DNA of 64,000 bases. It comes from Girardinichthys multiradiatus. Taxonomy: Eukaryota > Chordata > Actinopteri > Cyprinodontiformes > Goodeidae. The position numbers and the translations under genes were made by a program. How positions within the stretch are numbered: position 1 is the first letter of the stretch; each line of letters opens with the position of its first letter. This document shows positions 13,301-23,200 of this stretch, in pieces. Under the pieces are notes generated by a model. The model saw only the letters and a list, made by a program, of their open reading frames with translations, had not been told where the DNA came from and did not search any database. The stretch is taken from positions 20,945,284 through 21,009,283 of the forward strand of contig NC_061794.1 of assembly GCF_021462225.1 (NCBI RefSeq), written 5' to 3'.

Positions 13301-13302
13301 GA
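703..13302 (+). CDS. Contactin-like GPI-anchored neural cell adhesion protein, 3' end (5' partial)
   Basis: Six coding exons join in frame: 703-937, 1436-1545, 3493-3679, 4011-4123, 4240-4408 and 13205-13302 (303 codons plus TGA). All introns are GT-AG with matching phases (1, 0, 1, 0, 1). The product covers the second half of one fibronectin-III domain (NGESFGY near the start, YNSKGQGPFSP near its end), then two complete FNIII domains each split over two exons (GYEVVYWEDD and NTAGTGPF in the first). The last exon carries a small-residue stretch and a hydrophobic tail (LFFTIAISTF) ending the protein, as expected of a GPI-anchor signal. The Ig domains and the first FNIII domains lie outside the window. 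Contactins are GPI-linked axonal adhesion proteins. Wording and exon pattern fit the CNTN3/4/5/6 subgroup best, but the paralogue cannot be fixed from here. Confidence 0.9.
1345..1380. repeat. (AT)n microsatellite
   Basis: About 17 AT dinucleotides lie 55 bases upstream of the splice acceptor of the 1436 exon of the contactin-like gene. It is a simple length-variable tract. Confidence 0.9.
2745..3453 (-). mobile_element. Decayed Tc1-like transposon relic
   Basis: The left end 'CAGTGCCTTTGAAAAA' follows a TA and the right end is an inverted, degenerate version ending 'TTTGCAAGGCAG' before TA. Near 2950 a segment ('ggtcaggactttgactagg') is the antisense of the transposase SPDLNPIE region. No open frame survives. 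It lies in the intron between contactin exons 1436-1545 and 3493-3679. Confidence 0.7.
3753..3835 (-). repeat. Short LINE-tail-like interspersed repeat
   Basis: The segment 'cagctttattgccaagt' followed by 'caaggaatttgactcc' has the same layout as the LINE 3' ends at 201 and 33598 (TTTATTG, a spacer, then GGAATTT or GGAAATT). It is probably a truncated LINE 3' end in an intron. No coding remains. Confidence 0.4.
7540..7883. mobile_element. 344-bp TIR element (Tc1/mariner-type MITE)
   Basis: The left end CAGTCATATTCAACAAATTA and the right end, read inverted, CAGTCATATTCAGAAAATTT match over roughly 25 positions with few mismatches. Both are flanked by TA (7538-7539 and 7884-7885), the Tc1/mariner target. 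There is no transposase frame, so it is non-autonomous. Confidence 0.75.
9912..9957. repeat. Short inverted repeat (hairpin)
   Basis: Two 20-base arms (9912-9931 and 9938-9957) are complementary at about 17 positions around a 6-base loop. It sits 25 bases before the left end of Tc1 copy A. It may be a decayed small palindromic insertion; function unknown. Confidence 0.6.
9983..11592 (+). mobile_element. Tc1-like transposon copy A, full length (1610 bp)
   Basis: The ends are CAGGTCCTTCTCAAAATATT and its inverted partner (…AAGAAGGACCTG), flanked by the TA target duplication at 9981-9982 and 11593-11594. The terminal inverted repeats are about 205 bases long. A 'tctcaaaatattagcatat' motif at each outer end recurs in variant form at the inner end, the IR/DR layout of Tc1-like elements whose transposase binds paired direct repeats. 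The inner repeat of the left TIR is mutated (aaaaaatgtgcatat). The element sits in the last contactin intron on the same strand as the gene and encloses an unbroken transposase. Copies B, C and D are the same family. Confidence 0.95.
10311..11315 (+). CDS. Tc1-like DD34E transposase, intact open frame (334 aa)
   Basis: This protein would cut and rejoin the element's ends in the nucleus. The N-terminal ~110 residues hold a helix-turn-helix (DISERIGCSQSAVSRHL, residues 27-43), a basic GRKR linker (54-57, AT-hook or nuclear-signal-like) and a second HTH region. The catalytic core shows D148 in VLFSDESKF, D238 in FQHDLAPAH and E273 in SPDLNPIENLW, with 34 residues between D238 and E273, which is the DD34E signature. 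Length is typical for the family (about 340). The ATG opens an MGKTADL start shared by copies B, C and D. No stop or frameshift is present. Whether it is active is unknown: open coding does not prove expression, and one TIR repeat is altered. Confidence 0.93.
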   Translation: MGKTADLTAVQKATIDTLKQEGKTQKDISERIGCSQSAVSRHLSGKSVGRKKCGRKRCTTRRGDRTLRKIVEKGRFQTLGDLRKQWTESGVETSRATVHRRVQEMGYRCRIPQVKPLLNQKQQQKRLTWATEKQHWTVAQWSKVLFSDESKFCMSFGNQGARVWRKTGEKEMPKCQKFSVKYPQSVMVWGAVSAAGVGPLCFIKGRVNAASYQEILEHFMLPSAEKLYGDEDFIFQHDLAPAHSAKTTGKWFTDHGITVLNWPANSPDLNPIENLWDIVKRTLRDSRPNTLDELKAAIEASWASIRPQQCHRLIASMPRRIEAVISAKGFPTKY

Positions 13303-14265
13303 CAAGACCTCTCTCTGCTTTGTTTTCCAACATTTTTCTATTGTTTGAAAAAGTAACCATGCTTTTTTTCTTGACTCTTGTTTGAAGATGACAGTTTTAT
13401 TGTGTTCTATAGAAAGTATGAGGCAGTGCAATATTTGAGCGTGCTGTCAGACAAAATTAAATAACATTATTTGCTTGCCTTTAATATTTTTTGTACGTGG
13501 GTCTGACATTTTTACCAGTTGGGAACAATACTCCATTTCAGCTCTATACTTTGACTCTAAAATAACACAGATGCCTTACTTCCATTCATGTGCCAAAGTA
13601 GTTTCAGCTTTCTTCTTATTATTGAAAAAGATAGCTCCATGCTTTTCTCAGCATTCAGTTTCATGCAGTTTACAATCATTAAGCACTCAGTGTACCTTTT
13701 TGAGGGCCTCGGAGTGAGATTTTAGTTTCATCTCTAAATTTCCTGTGCTCCCTCTCCTGCCTAAATCAGACTGTTTGGACATGCTCATTCACACATGCTT
13801 GTGCCTTTGAAGATTCTCGCAACACCCCCAATCATAGAGACATCCAGCAGCCTGTCTTTATATATATATGCTCCATTAAATATAGGTTGTTCTCCATATT
13901 ATGGTCAGAAAATGCCTGAAAGTGTTATCCATTTTCCTTATTATTGTTTAACCTATTTATAGCTGAACGTGGGCTACTTAAGGCATTAAAGCCTTAAGAA
14001 AATAACTGTAGTGGACTGCTGCCTAAAAATCTGGACTTGGCATTTAAAAATGTGTCATGAGCCTACAAACAGCAATAGGAGCAGTGCTGCGTAGTACAAG
14101 TGCCAGCAAATTTTCTGTTTCCAAATTACTAGGCAACTACAAACTGAAACATTTACTTCCAAATAGCATATACTTTTATGTGATGATTTGTACAATATGC
14201 ATTCTGAATTTATTCTATTTTGCAGTTAAATACATGACTGTCCTAATGTTTTTTACAGCTATGAC
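13303..14265. other. Contactin 3' UTR and intergenic DNA
   Basis: AT-rich sequence after the contactin TGA. A possible ATTAAA poly(A) signal is at 13456-13461, 154 bases after the stop, but it is a weak guide. A short TATATATATATATG tract lies near 13859. Nothing else recognised. Confidence 0.5.
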
Positions 14266-15005
14266 CCACATACAGTAAGCAATCAGGAGACAGAGTTTGA
14301 CGATAAGGATTTTATTTACAAAGGAAGCTAGTAGATGCAGGAAACAGGAACCGGGATGCAGACTGTAAAAATAAGCAAGATGGTAAGCAGGGGGTAATCA
14401 GGAGTAAGATGCAAAACAATGATTCTAGCTTACTGTGTTGAAGGAGAGATCCGCCAGAGGGGGCTGGAGAAACTAAGAGGAAGTGTACCCGTGTGACTGA
14501 AGACGGTGAATACAGGAATGCACGAATGTCAGTGGATTCAGAGTTTGTTGGAGTTGGCACTGTGGATGGAGGAGGGTGGACAGGGTTCACTGGAGGAGGT
14601 CCAAAGAACGAAGGAGTCGGGAGACTGCCAGCCGATTTAGTCCAATGAAGTAACAGGTGGCTTGGTTCATGAAGCTTGAGAGCTCTTTTCCAGACGTCAG
14701 CAATCCAAACAGTGTTTGACACTGCGTTCGAAGTCAGGTTCAGGCAAATTCCTGTAATGTAGCAAAAATCCAAAATTACAACAAGACAGGGCAAAGTCAG
14801 GACAAAGATAAATGTGGCTTGAGTTGTACCACTAAGGGCAACACTCTGGCAGTGAGTTGCTGGCAGCCTCCTCCTTAAATACTCCTCAAGAGATGATCAG
14901 GAAGATGGAAAACACCTGTCACCTCTCCTCCAGGTTCCAACACCATCTAGAGGCTTAGCACAGTAAAACACCAAAACACACAGACATGGCACACAGATCC
15001 TGACA
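14266..15005 (-). repeat. 3' LTR of the Ty3/gypsy element
   Basis: On the minus strand it starts TGTCAGGATCTGTG. It carries a TATTTAAGG box (about 14872-14880) and, near its end, an AATAAA signal (about 14303-14308). The first ~46 bases recur at 16068-16113, which identifies it as an LTR. The 160-codon open frame inside it is most likely chance. Confidence 0.7.
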
Positions 15006-15010
15006 TCAAT

Positions 15011-16075
15011 GATGGATCACAGATGAAGGACCGGGACACCCAATAATGATCCTCCCGACCATACCCCTCCCAGTCAACGAGATACTGCCATCCGCGACCA
15101 CGTCGACGGGAGTCGATGATCCGTCGGACCGTCCAGACAGGGTGCCCCGACTGGTCCAGGGTGGGTGGCGGGGGTTCGGCCAGAGGGCAAGATGCACTGG
15201 AAATGAAAGGTTTGAGCTGAGAGACGTGAAATACAATACAGCATGAATACGTAGGGTAGAAGGCAGATGACAGAGTCAATAGTGTAGGGACCAATGAAGC
15301 GAGGAGACAGTTTCTTGGACATAGCTTTTAACGGAATGTCTCGAGAGGACAACCAAACCTTTTGGCCCGGACGGTATACAGGAGCAGGCCGCCGTCTCCG
15401 ATCAGCATATTTCTTATTTTGGTCCACTGTACGAAGGAGAGCCCTGGAAGCAGTGTCCCAGATCCTCTTACCGCGATGAATGTGGTGACGAACGGAGGTA
15501 ACTGCTATGTCACTCATCACTAGGGAACAGTGGAGGTTGGTAGCTGATGAAGACCTCAAAAGGAGATAGGCCAGTAGCTGAAGAAATCTGTGAATTTATG
15601 GCATATTCGACCCAGGGGAGATGAGTACTCCAATCTAACGGTTCTGTGGCAGTCATGCACCCGAGAATGGATTCCACCTGCTGGTTCAAACGTTCGGTAT
15701 GTCCATTAGATTGGGGGCGGTAGCCAGAGGTCAAGGGGTCTTAGTTCCCAGAGCTAAACAAAACTGCTTCCAAACACGAGAAACAAACTGAGGGCCACGA
15801 TCTGACAGAATGTCCAGTGGAATGCCAAGTAGTCGAAAAACATGCTGAACTAACAGCTGGGCAGTTTGAAAAGCAGATGGAAGCTTCTTTAAGGGTACAA
15901 GGTGGCAAGACTTAGAAAAACGATCCACTATGGTGAGGATAACTGTCATACCCCTAGAGGTGGGTAATCCAGTCACAAAATCAAGAGCTATATGAGACCA
16001 AGGACGTTTGGGGACGTTGAGTGGTTGGAGTAACCCATAAGGTGGCTGGTTACCTGACTTTTGCCTGGCACAGTA
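15011..16075 (-). pseudogene. Integrase-chromodomain remnant of Ty3/gypsy pol
   Basis: Minus-strand fragments in order: the end of the integrase zinc-binding region ([13 protein letters not shown]); the DDE core with Asp in ALDFVTGLP, Asp in ILSDRGPQF and Glu in QSNGHTERLNQ; the GPY/F module ([12 protein letters not shown]); and a chromodomain ([20 protein letters not shown]…). All catalytic landmarks are visible, but the frame shifts near 15735, 15525 and 15265, so no complete protein can be made. In chromoviruses the chromodomain steers integration towards marked chromatin. The catalytic pol domains upstream of integrase are deleted. Confidence 0.85.
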
Positions 16076-16387
16076 AAACACCAAAACACACAGACATGGC
16101 ACAGATCCTGACAATGACATGTTGTGTTTTTAACTTCCCATTTTTTAGTAACTAATGAGACAAGCATGGGCTGTTCTAGGAAGGGGCCAGCAGGGGCCAG
16201 TGCTCCTGTAGAACTGGTCTTGGCCCATGTTATGGCCCCTGTGCTGAAGACATAATACTAAAACAATTTCTGATGATGATATGCAGTGGCACAAAAACTG
16301 TAACTGATTGGTCCCTTGGACCAATTTAAATTTACAGTTTTACTTTAACAATTACTTAAAAATTAAGGTGTTGCACTTTTAGCTTCG

Positions 16388-16511
16388 GCGACTTGTCCAG
16401 GGTGTACCACGCCTCTCGCCCGTAGACTGCTGGAGATATGCACCAGCACCCCCGTGATCCACTATGGAATAAGCGGTAGAAAATGACTGACTGACTGACT
16501 GACTGAATGAC
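16388..16511 (+). repeat. LINE 3'-end copy 1 with (GACT)n tail
   Basis: This segment ('cgacttgtccagggtgta' … 'ggaataagcggtagaaaatg') ends in a (GACT)n tract. It is closely similar to 34195-34323, which has the same tail. Short tandem tails and repeated 3' ends point to a LINE or LINE-mobilised SINE; the family is not assigned. Confidence 0.65.
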
Positions 16512-16561
16512 TTTTAGCTTCAGCCGTGTTGAGATAGGAGCTCACTTTTCATCTGCAAGGT

Positions 16562-16606
16562 CAGGGGTCTACAACCTGCCGCTCCAGAGCCGCAAGTAGC
16601 TCTGTG
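16562..16606. repeat. Possible hAT transposon end
   Basis: The segment 'caggggtctacaacctgc' plus 'ctccagagccgcaagtagctc' starts with CAGGGGT, a common hAT terminal sequence, and resembles a frequent fish repeat. I could not find a matching right end, so this is tentative. Confidence 0.3.
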
Positions 16607-17276
16607 ACTCACTCAACATATTTATTAATGAAATATTGCCCTTTTTTTGTTTTATTCCTTTCTTCTGTGCTGCCATGTAAAAACACTGGCCCACCCTGAC
16701 CCCTGACCCATCCCGGTAAATATGGTCTAGAACTGTCATTGGGACCAGGTGATCTATAAGACTAAGATGTTTAAAAACACAGTGCTTCAGCAATGGTTTC
16801 CCCCTGAGCAAACACGTCAATGCATGCAGAGGCAACATTCACTTCAATCTATACAGGGAGAAAATGTAGTTGACAGTTGAAAAGTTGTTGAAAAAGAGAT
16901 GTTTACGCTAGTGTACATGTTTTTCAAAAACCTGACTTTCAACGTCTTTGTTTAGGCTAAATTTTGACAAGATGTACGAACAACAGACAAGGATTGCCTG
17001 ATCTGAAACAGCCATAAAAATCTTGTCTGTGGATGTCCAGTGTTTAGAGGGATAACCTTTCTCTATCTTAAACTTATAAGCTGTAGAGTGATTTTGATAT
17101 TACATTTAATGGGTAATTCCACATTTTATGAATGAAGCATTCAACTACCCACCTTAAAAATGTTAGACAAAGCTCTAATGTTTATATACAGAGGTGAGGT
17201 ACATTGATTTTGCTCAGTATCCATAAATATAGACTACAAATGTATTGTAATGGAATTTAACAAAAGCATATATTTA

Positions 17277-18001
17277 CTGGCCACTTTATTCGGTAACCTG
17301 TTTCTAGAAGTGATGAAGAAAACTTGCTGAACTTCCAACAGTGCACAAGAAAGAGGATTTAAGTGAATTTCAGCATGCTGTGGTTGTTGGTGTTGAGATT
17401 ATCACACACAAGCATCTCTTGGGTTTAAAGAGAATAGTCCAAAATAGAAAAATGTCCACTGAGCAGCAGCTGTGAGGATGAAAATGCCTTTTTGATGTCA
17501 GAGGAATAGGCAAAATGGACAGCCTGGTTCAAGATAATAAAAAGGCAACAGTAGCTCAAAACAACAAGGTATGCAGAATACCATCTCTACACGAACATCA
17601 CATCAAACCCTGAAGCAGATGGGCTAAAGTAGCAGAAGACCACAACGGATATCCCTGATATCGGCTCAGAACAGAAAACTGATGCTGCAGTTTGTACAGG
17701 CTCACCAACATTGGACATTAACAGATTGGATCCACATTGTGTGGTTGGATGAGACCCAATTTAAGCTGCAACATTCAGAATTTGGTGTAAACAACATGAA
17801 AGCAAGGATCCAAACTGCCTTGTATCAGTGATTCAGACTGCTGGTGCACATGGTGTAATGGTGTGAGGGAATTTTTCTTGGTACACTTAGACCCCCTTAT
17901 TACCATTATTGAGTACATCCTACCGGAGCTTTGTTGCTGACCATATGCAGCTGGCTAAAGCAGTTCTAAAAAGGTGTACCTAAAAAAGTGGCCAGTTAGT
18001 G
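17277..18001 (+). mobile_element. Decayed Tc1-like element related to the 61689 element
   Basis: Left end CTGGCCACTTTATTC and right end AAGTGGCCAGTTAGTG are inverted partners flanked by TA (17275-17276 and 18002-18003). The interior has a plus-strand transposase ghost: a segment near 17742 would read WLDETQF (first catalytic Asp region). Stops and shifts are frequent, and the segment with the second Asp and Glu is not recognisable. The ends resemble those of 61689-62895 (…GGC-ACTTTATTAGGTACACC), so both probably belong to one group. Confidence 0.7.
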
Positions 18002-18003
18002 TA

Positions 18004-19704
18004 TATGAAATTGGGATGACAGTTTGGGAAACAAATTTCAGCTGCAGTATGTGGCCTCATTTGATGCTTGAAAATTGTGCACATCGTTTATAAATTCTGA
18101 CCTTCCAGAAAACATTTACTAAATATAAAGGAACAAGGAAATCCATTTAAACTATTGGCACCAATAGAGATGGATGTAGTCACCAGGGTTTTCAAGCATT
18201 AATGTTGATTGGACAACAAATATATTTCAATGTTCTTGTGAAACATTTATTTGATCTCACAAAGAGAAAGAGTTTTAAAACATTTGACAAAATGAATGAG
18301 ACTTCTGTAGATACAGAAAAGGCAGAGCAACACAGTGCAGGAACGTTAGCCTTTAAATAATTGGATGACAGGGAGAAAAATAACATTCAGTGTCACTAGT
18401 TTTGTGACACATAACTGCATCAAAAAACTGCCTAATTAGTTAATCTGAAACACTATAAACTGTACATAAAACATACAGTGTAGCTACTTGCCTAAAATAC
18501 TAGATTTTAAAATGCCTCAGGGCTTCGGTACCATCTGACTTCAAGGATTAGCAGCGACCCCAACCCCCCTGCTGTTTTTTTTTCACATCTCCAGCATTTG
18601 AGAAAATACTGGAAATGAATTCAACACATAAATAACCTCCAACTGCCTGCTCCAACAGACAATCTGCTCCTGCACATGACTTAACCCATATATCATAAAA
18701 TATTGTAGCTGTTTATATAATGTTTGTACAAGCTAGTTCATTATTAGTTCAGTTTTCAAGGTGTGTTTAATTTCTGATTTAACAAATTTGGCACATGTAA
18801 ATTCAGAAATTTCTTGTTACCCTTTGATCACCACTGTTACTTTTCTATTATTTACTCTGTAATTCAAAGTTGTGATAAAGTGGAAGGAAAGATCATTGAC
18901 GAGGATATTATGGCTATTACAAAATGAAGTCAAAAAGACTGAAAACAAAAAACCCATGCGGTAAAACAACTTCTACATAAGTGTGACTTTTCATACCCAG
19001 TGGCTACATCCATCTGTTGTACTGCCTAGCATTTTTTGTCACCAAAACCGATAATCCGACGTTCACCTCACATCCACTTCACACCCTCTTCGCACTGCCA
19101 CCAGGCAAGTGGAGGTGAGAAAGGAAAATGGCTTTCAACATCTTTCTCACTTGTTTTGGTAACAGATCCTTGCATTTCAACAGAGTTAAATATTGCTAAA
19201 GCCTTTGCTATAAGACTAAATATATGCTATCCGTATTTTAACAGTTTTTGCAGTTTTCTAATATGTGGCAGTTCAAAATACTCATAAATGAATGGCAACA
19301 TGACATCCTGTTCTTGAATGCAATACCCCTGTGTTCAAATTAAAACTTTTATTTCCCATGTTCTTCTTAAATAACTAATTCACCAAATCAAGAAGAATAT
19401 AGTAAAACATTTCTCTTAGTTCAATCTGAGGCTGGTTTTTAGCACTACTTTACATACTTTTAATTTTGGTAGATTTTAATTCATATTTTTGAGTAAAAAC
19501 ATGGCAGTTAACGTGTAAGAGACACTTAAAATATTTAACTCTCATCTGGTTTTAAAATTAATTACTCAATAAAATTAGTATAATTCTGAAAAGAAAATGT
19601 ATTTCACTCAAATGAATTGAAATACTCAAAGAAATCAAAACCGAATAAATAAGAATTGGTTTGTGATAAAGGCATAAAAAGATACTAAAATTGTAATAAA
19701 CTTT
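18004..19704. other. AT-rich intergenic DNA
   Basis: No transposon ends, RNA genes or exons that I can support. Short open frames (for example 18192-18386 minus, 19036-19287 plus) show no recognisable domain. Confidence 0.45.
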
Positions 19705-20265
19705 TTAAAGTGCCGGTGCGGCTGCCACAGTAATGGGGGCGCTGTGCCGGTCCGTTGTGGTGAAGAGAGAGCTGAGCCGAAAAGCAAAGCTCTCGTTTTA
19801 CCGGTCGGTCTACGTTCCTACCCTCACCTATGGCCATGAACTTTGGGTCATGACCGAAAGAACAAGATCCCGGATACAAGCGGCTGAAATGAGCTTCCTC
19901 TGTAGGGTGGCCGGGCACTCCCTTAGAGATAGGGTGAGGAGCTCGGCCATCCGGGAGGGGCTTGGAGTAGAGCCGCTGCTCCTCCACATCGAGAGGAGCC
20001 AGTTGAGGAGGCTTGGGCATCTATGCCTCCTGGACGCCTTCCTCGGGAGGTGTTCCAGGCACGTCCCACCGGGAGGAGGCCCAGGGGACGGCCCAGTACC
20101 AGTACATGCTGGAGGGACTATGTCTCTTGGCTGGCATGGGAACACCTTGGGCTAGGTGCTAGAGGAGGTGTCTGGGGAGAGGAACGTCTGGGCGTCTCTG
20201 CCAAGTCTGCTGCCCCCGCAACCCGGTCCCGGATAAAGCGGAAGACGACGAGTACGGCTAAACTT
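19705..20265 (+). pseudogene. LINE reverse-transcriptase ORF, C-terminal fragment
   Basis: Plus-strand frames read a typical fish LINE C-terminus: VVVKRELSRKAKLSFYRSVY, then PTLTYGHELWVMTERTRSRI, then RVAGHSLRDRVRSS and, after a frame change near 20020, MPPGRLPREVF with PTGRRPRGRP. It ends in 'ccggataaagcggaagac', a LINE 3'-end-like segment. The RT active site lies in the missing 5' part. GC content is clearly higher than in the flanks. Dead 5'-truncated copy. Confidence 0.85.
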
Positions 20266-20269
20266 TTTA

Positions 20270-23200
20270 AATCTGTTATGCCAAGGCAGTATATAAATAG
20301 TTTCACTCATCGTCACAGCTAAATTCATTGCTAACAATTGCCTCAAGGTTAAGGCTCTTAGCTTGCAAGCAAGTTTGACTTCACAGGTCTTATAACAGCT
20401 CTTTACTTTGGTTGTTGGTATGTTCATTCACATTGCTGTCCCTAAAACAAAATAGCTGAGAAAAACAGCTTATTCAATGAACATCTTCAATTAAATTCTA
20501 ATAAAAATGTTTAGGTAGAAACTGTTACCAAAATATATCTCCTAGTGTTAGAATGTAACAATTACTGAACATTGCATTTTCAAACTAAGGTGCTTGATGT
20601 AAGTCATTTTACCAGCTAATACTTGTTATCCTCAAAAGTTCCTTTTTATAGTGTGGTTTTAGTTGTATTTTGGAGGTCAGTGTTGAAAGAATGACCCAAA
20701 TGTTGGTTCACAGTAGACAAGATCTAAAATCCAATAAACCTTAAGGTAAAGGGAAAATTTGACTAAAACGGACTTTGGAAGAACTTTTATAAAATAAAAA
20801 AGGAAACAAGATTTGAAGTAACAAAATCAAATAACTACAACTCAAATACATTTGCTTTCAGAAAAATCAACCTCCACCTTTGCTTGACTCCAACGTCAAA
20901 CTCAAAGTTCAAGGAATTTAATTAAGTCCAACCATAGAGCATGTATGTTTTTATCAGATTGTGTAGCAATAAATCCATCTAAAACATAGCTAATTTCAAT
21001 AAGTTAACACATTTCCTTATGTACAATATCCAATATTACCAGTTTGCATTAATTACAGGTAGCCTGCTCAGTTAGCACATTGTTTAGAAGATGTTACTGG
21101 TTTTCCAGTTTGCACACAGTCCAGCCAGGTAGGATATATTTCCTACGTCAAAGCTCCTGACTTGCAGCATGTGTGCTAGAGATGCACTGATCAGATTTTT
21201 TGGCTGATTTCATTATTCCTGTTTTTGTAAAGCTTTCACCTGCCACCAATGATTTTGTCAGATTCTGATTTATCTTTAAGAATTATAACAACATAATAGA
21301 ACAGCAATAAAAAAATTATTTGAAGCCTTCTTGCCATAAGCAGTTATGAAATACTTATATTAGAACAAGAGGCAACCTCACATTGTGTGTGTGACCGAGC
21401 AGTCGCTCTATAACAGATTTTTTCAAATATTTTAAAACAAATAAAATTATTTGCGAGTTTACGTTTGAAACTATCTGTAGCATCCTATATTAACGATGGG
21501 TATGGTAGGCAATGGCAACACTGCAGTCCTAGAGCATATTCCCTAGAGAAGGCAGACCCTTATCTTTACCCCAGATCCAAAAGGCTGACAGAGGTTTAAG
21601 CAGCATAGTATAAAACAACCTCTCTTATTTACTCTATCCAGCCTTCCTGTTATCTGCTTGAAATCTGTCTCTTTCTTACAGTCTGAATAAAATGCTAACA
21701 TGTCTCGACATTTCCAAAATACAGTTTTGTTTCAAATAGCTTTTTACATCTCTTTGCTTCCTCATTTTATCTTTAAACACCTCAATAATATTAAAAAAGG
21801 CTAACATTTAGCTCTCCCCACTCGGTATCAGCCTCCAAACTGAAGGTTTGAGGCTGATACTGTGTGGTGGGTTCACTGAACTACGGATTTCTCCGTGCAC
21901 CTTTAAGGCACACTTTGGTTGCAAGCTTCAGATAATTCTGGTTATTATGATGCTATATTACCAGTTTACTGTCTTTTTTCTATGGATCTTCATTAAAGAA
22001 AGGACATGGTGAAGGTATTGTGCCGGATCACTCCAGAAAGATACAGAGATCTTCTTGTCTTCTAGAATGTCAAATTATCTTTAAATCGTTAGGCTCCTTA
22101 ACTGTCATTTTGTCTTAATGAAATAAATGATCAGTGAACTTCTCCTTGAACATTTTGAAATAGCAACATGGACATTTGAGTACAAGAGAATGAAGGACCT
22201 TTTGGAAACACTAATGATTTATTCATTAATAGTGAGGGAAAATTGAAACAGGACTTTTATTCTTTCCCTACATCCGTCTGGGCACCCAGCCGAAGCCAGC
22301 CGATATGCATCATCATCAGCCATTATAGTTGGGACGAGACGTTCAAAGTGCTGCCAATTGTGCCAGTCTGAAAACTGAAATCTAGCCACCAGCTTCGACA
22401 TTATTTGGCTAAATAAATGGTCAGCTGTGTTTTAATAGTTTGTGAATCTGTCCTTTGTTGTTAGTTGTATTATCGGCCATTTTTGTGTAATTTGTGCTGT
22501 CACTGTTTGCTTACGTATTTCAATGAAAAACCGCCGCCACCACCACTCAGGTACTCAGACCTGCTTCACTCTATCATTCAAATGCTCCAAGGTGGCAGGA
22601 GCGAATAGATCAGAGAGGTATTAGCTCAGAACACAATGGGCCATTTAACAGTCTGACTTGATGAATGGAAAGCCTGACATGTGCCATGATTTAGAAGACA
22701 TTAAAACATCTTAATAAATTAGAGCAGGCCTGAGGGGCTTCTGTGGGGAAAGGGCATTGGACTAATGGCACTAATGACACCCGCACAAGACTAATATATC
22801 AAGATTTAGGGAGGACTAAATCAGGACGGTTCTTTCAAGATGACACCAGGAAAGGGATGGACATGAGACAAAAGACAGAAAGTTGGTGAGCAAGATTGTG
22901 TATGGTTATCACCTTAGCTTACGGAGTCATGGACAAGTGATTTTAAGAGGACCATTCTGGTATTTAAATATACATTCTCCACTCTTTTTATCTTGGTAAC
23001 AATGCTTGCGGGTGCAGGGTTAGTGAGGCATCACGAGCATTCGTGTAGAATAATACAAGGTCAGTGTCGCGGGCACAAAAATGGATTTGAACCAGTCAGG
23101 AGCTGAAATGTCTGCTTTTCTGTTTAATGATCATAGATTGCCAGAGTAAGGGAACAAGTGGAAAAATCCACAGAATACAGGCTATGTTGGGTGCATCTTT

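Larger units (their letters stand above)
14266..16113 (-). mobile_element. Truncated Ty3/gypsy (chromodomain) LTR retrotransposon
   Basis: On the minus strand the element opens with about 46 bases of 5' LTR (TGTCAGGATCTG…, 16068-16113). It jumps directly into integrase coding sequence, continues to a chromodomain, and closes with a fuller 3' LTR (14266-15005) that begins with the same ~46 bases. Gag, protease, reverse transcriptase and RNase H are missing. ATGAC lies just outside both ends (14261-14265 and 16114-16118) and may be the 5-base target duplication, although the 3' LTR would then end GG and not CA. Confidence 0.8.
16114..17274. other. Intergenic stretch with repeat fragments
   Basis: It contains a LINE-tail copy (16388-16511) and an hAT-end-like segment (16562-16606), both listed separately. 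Near 16180 'ggggccag' is repeated twice within 25 bases. No gene supported. Confidence 0.5.

Noticed and set aside
14312..14794. 160-codon minus-strand open frame
   Set aside because: It lies wholly inside the 3' LTR of the Ty3/gypsy relic and has no domain.
22442..22624. 60-codon plus-strand frame with Cys residues
   Set aside because: No domain or homologue recognised; chance frame in AT-rich DNA.
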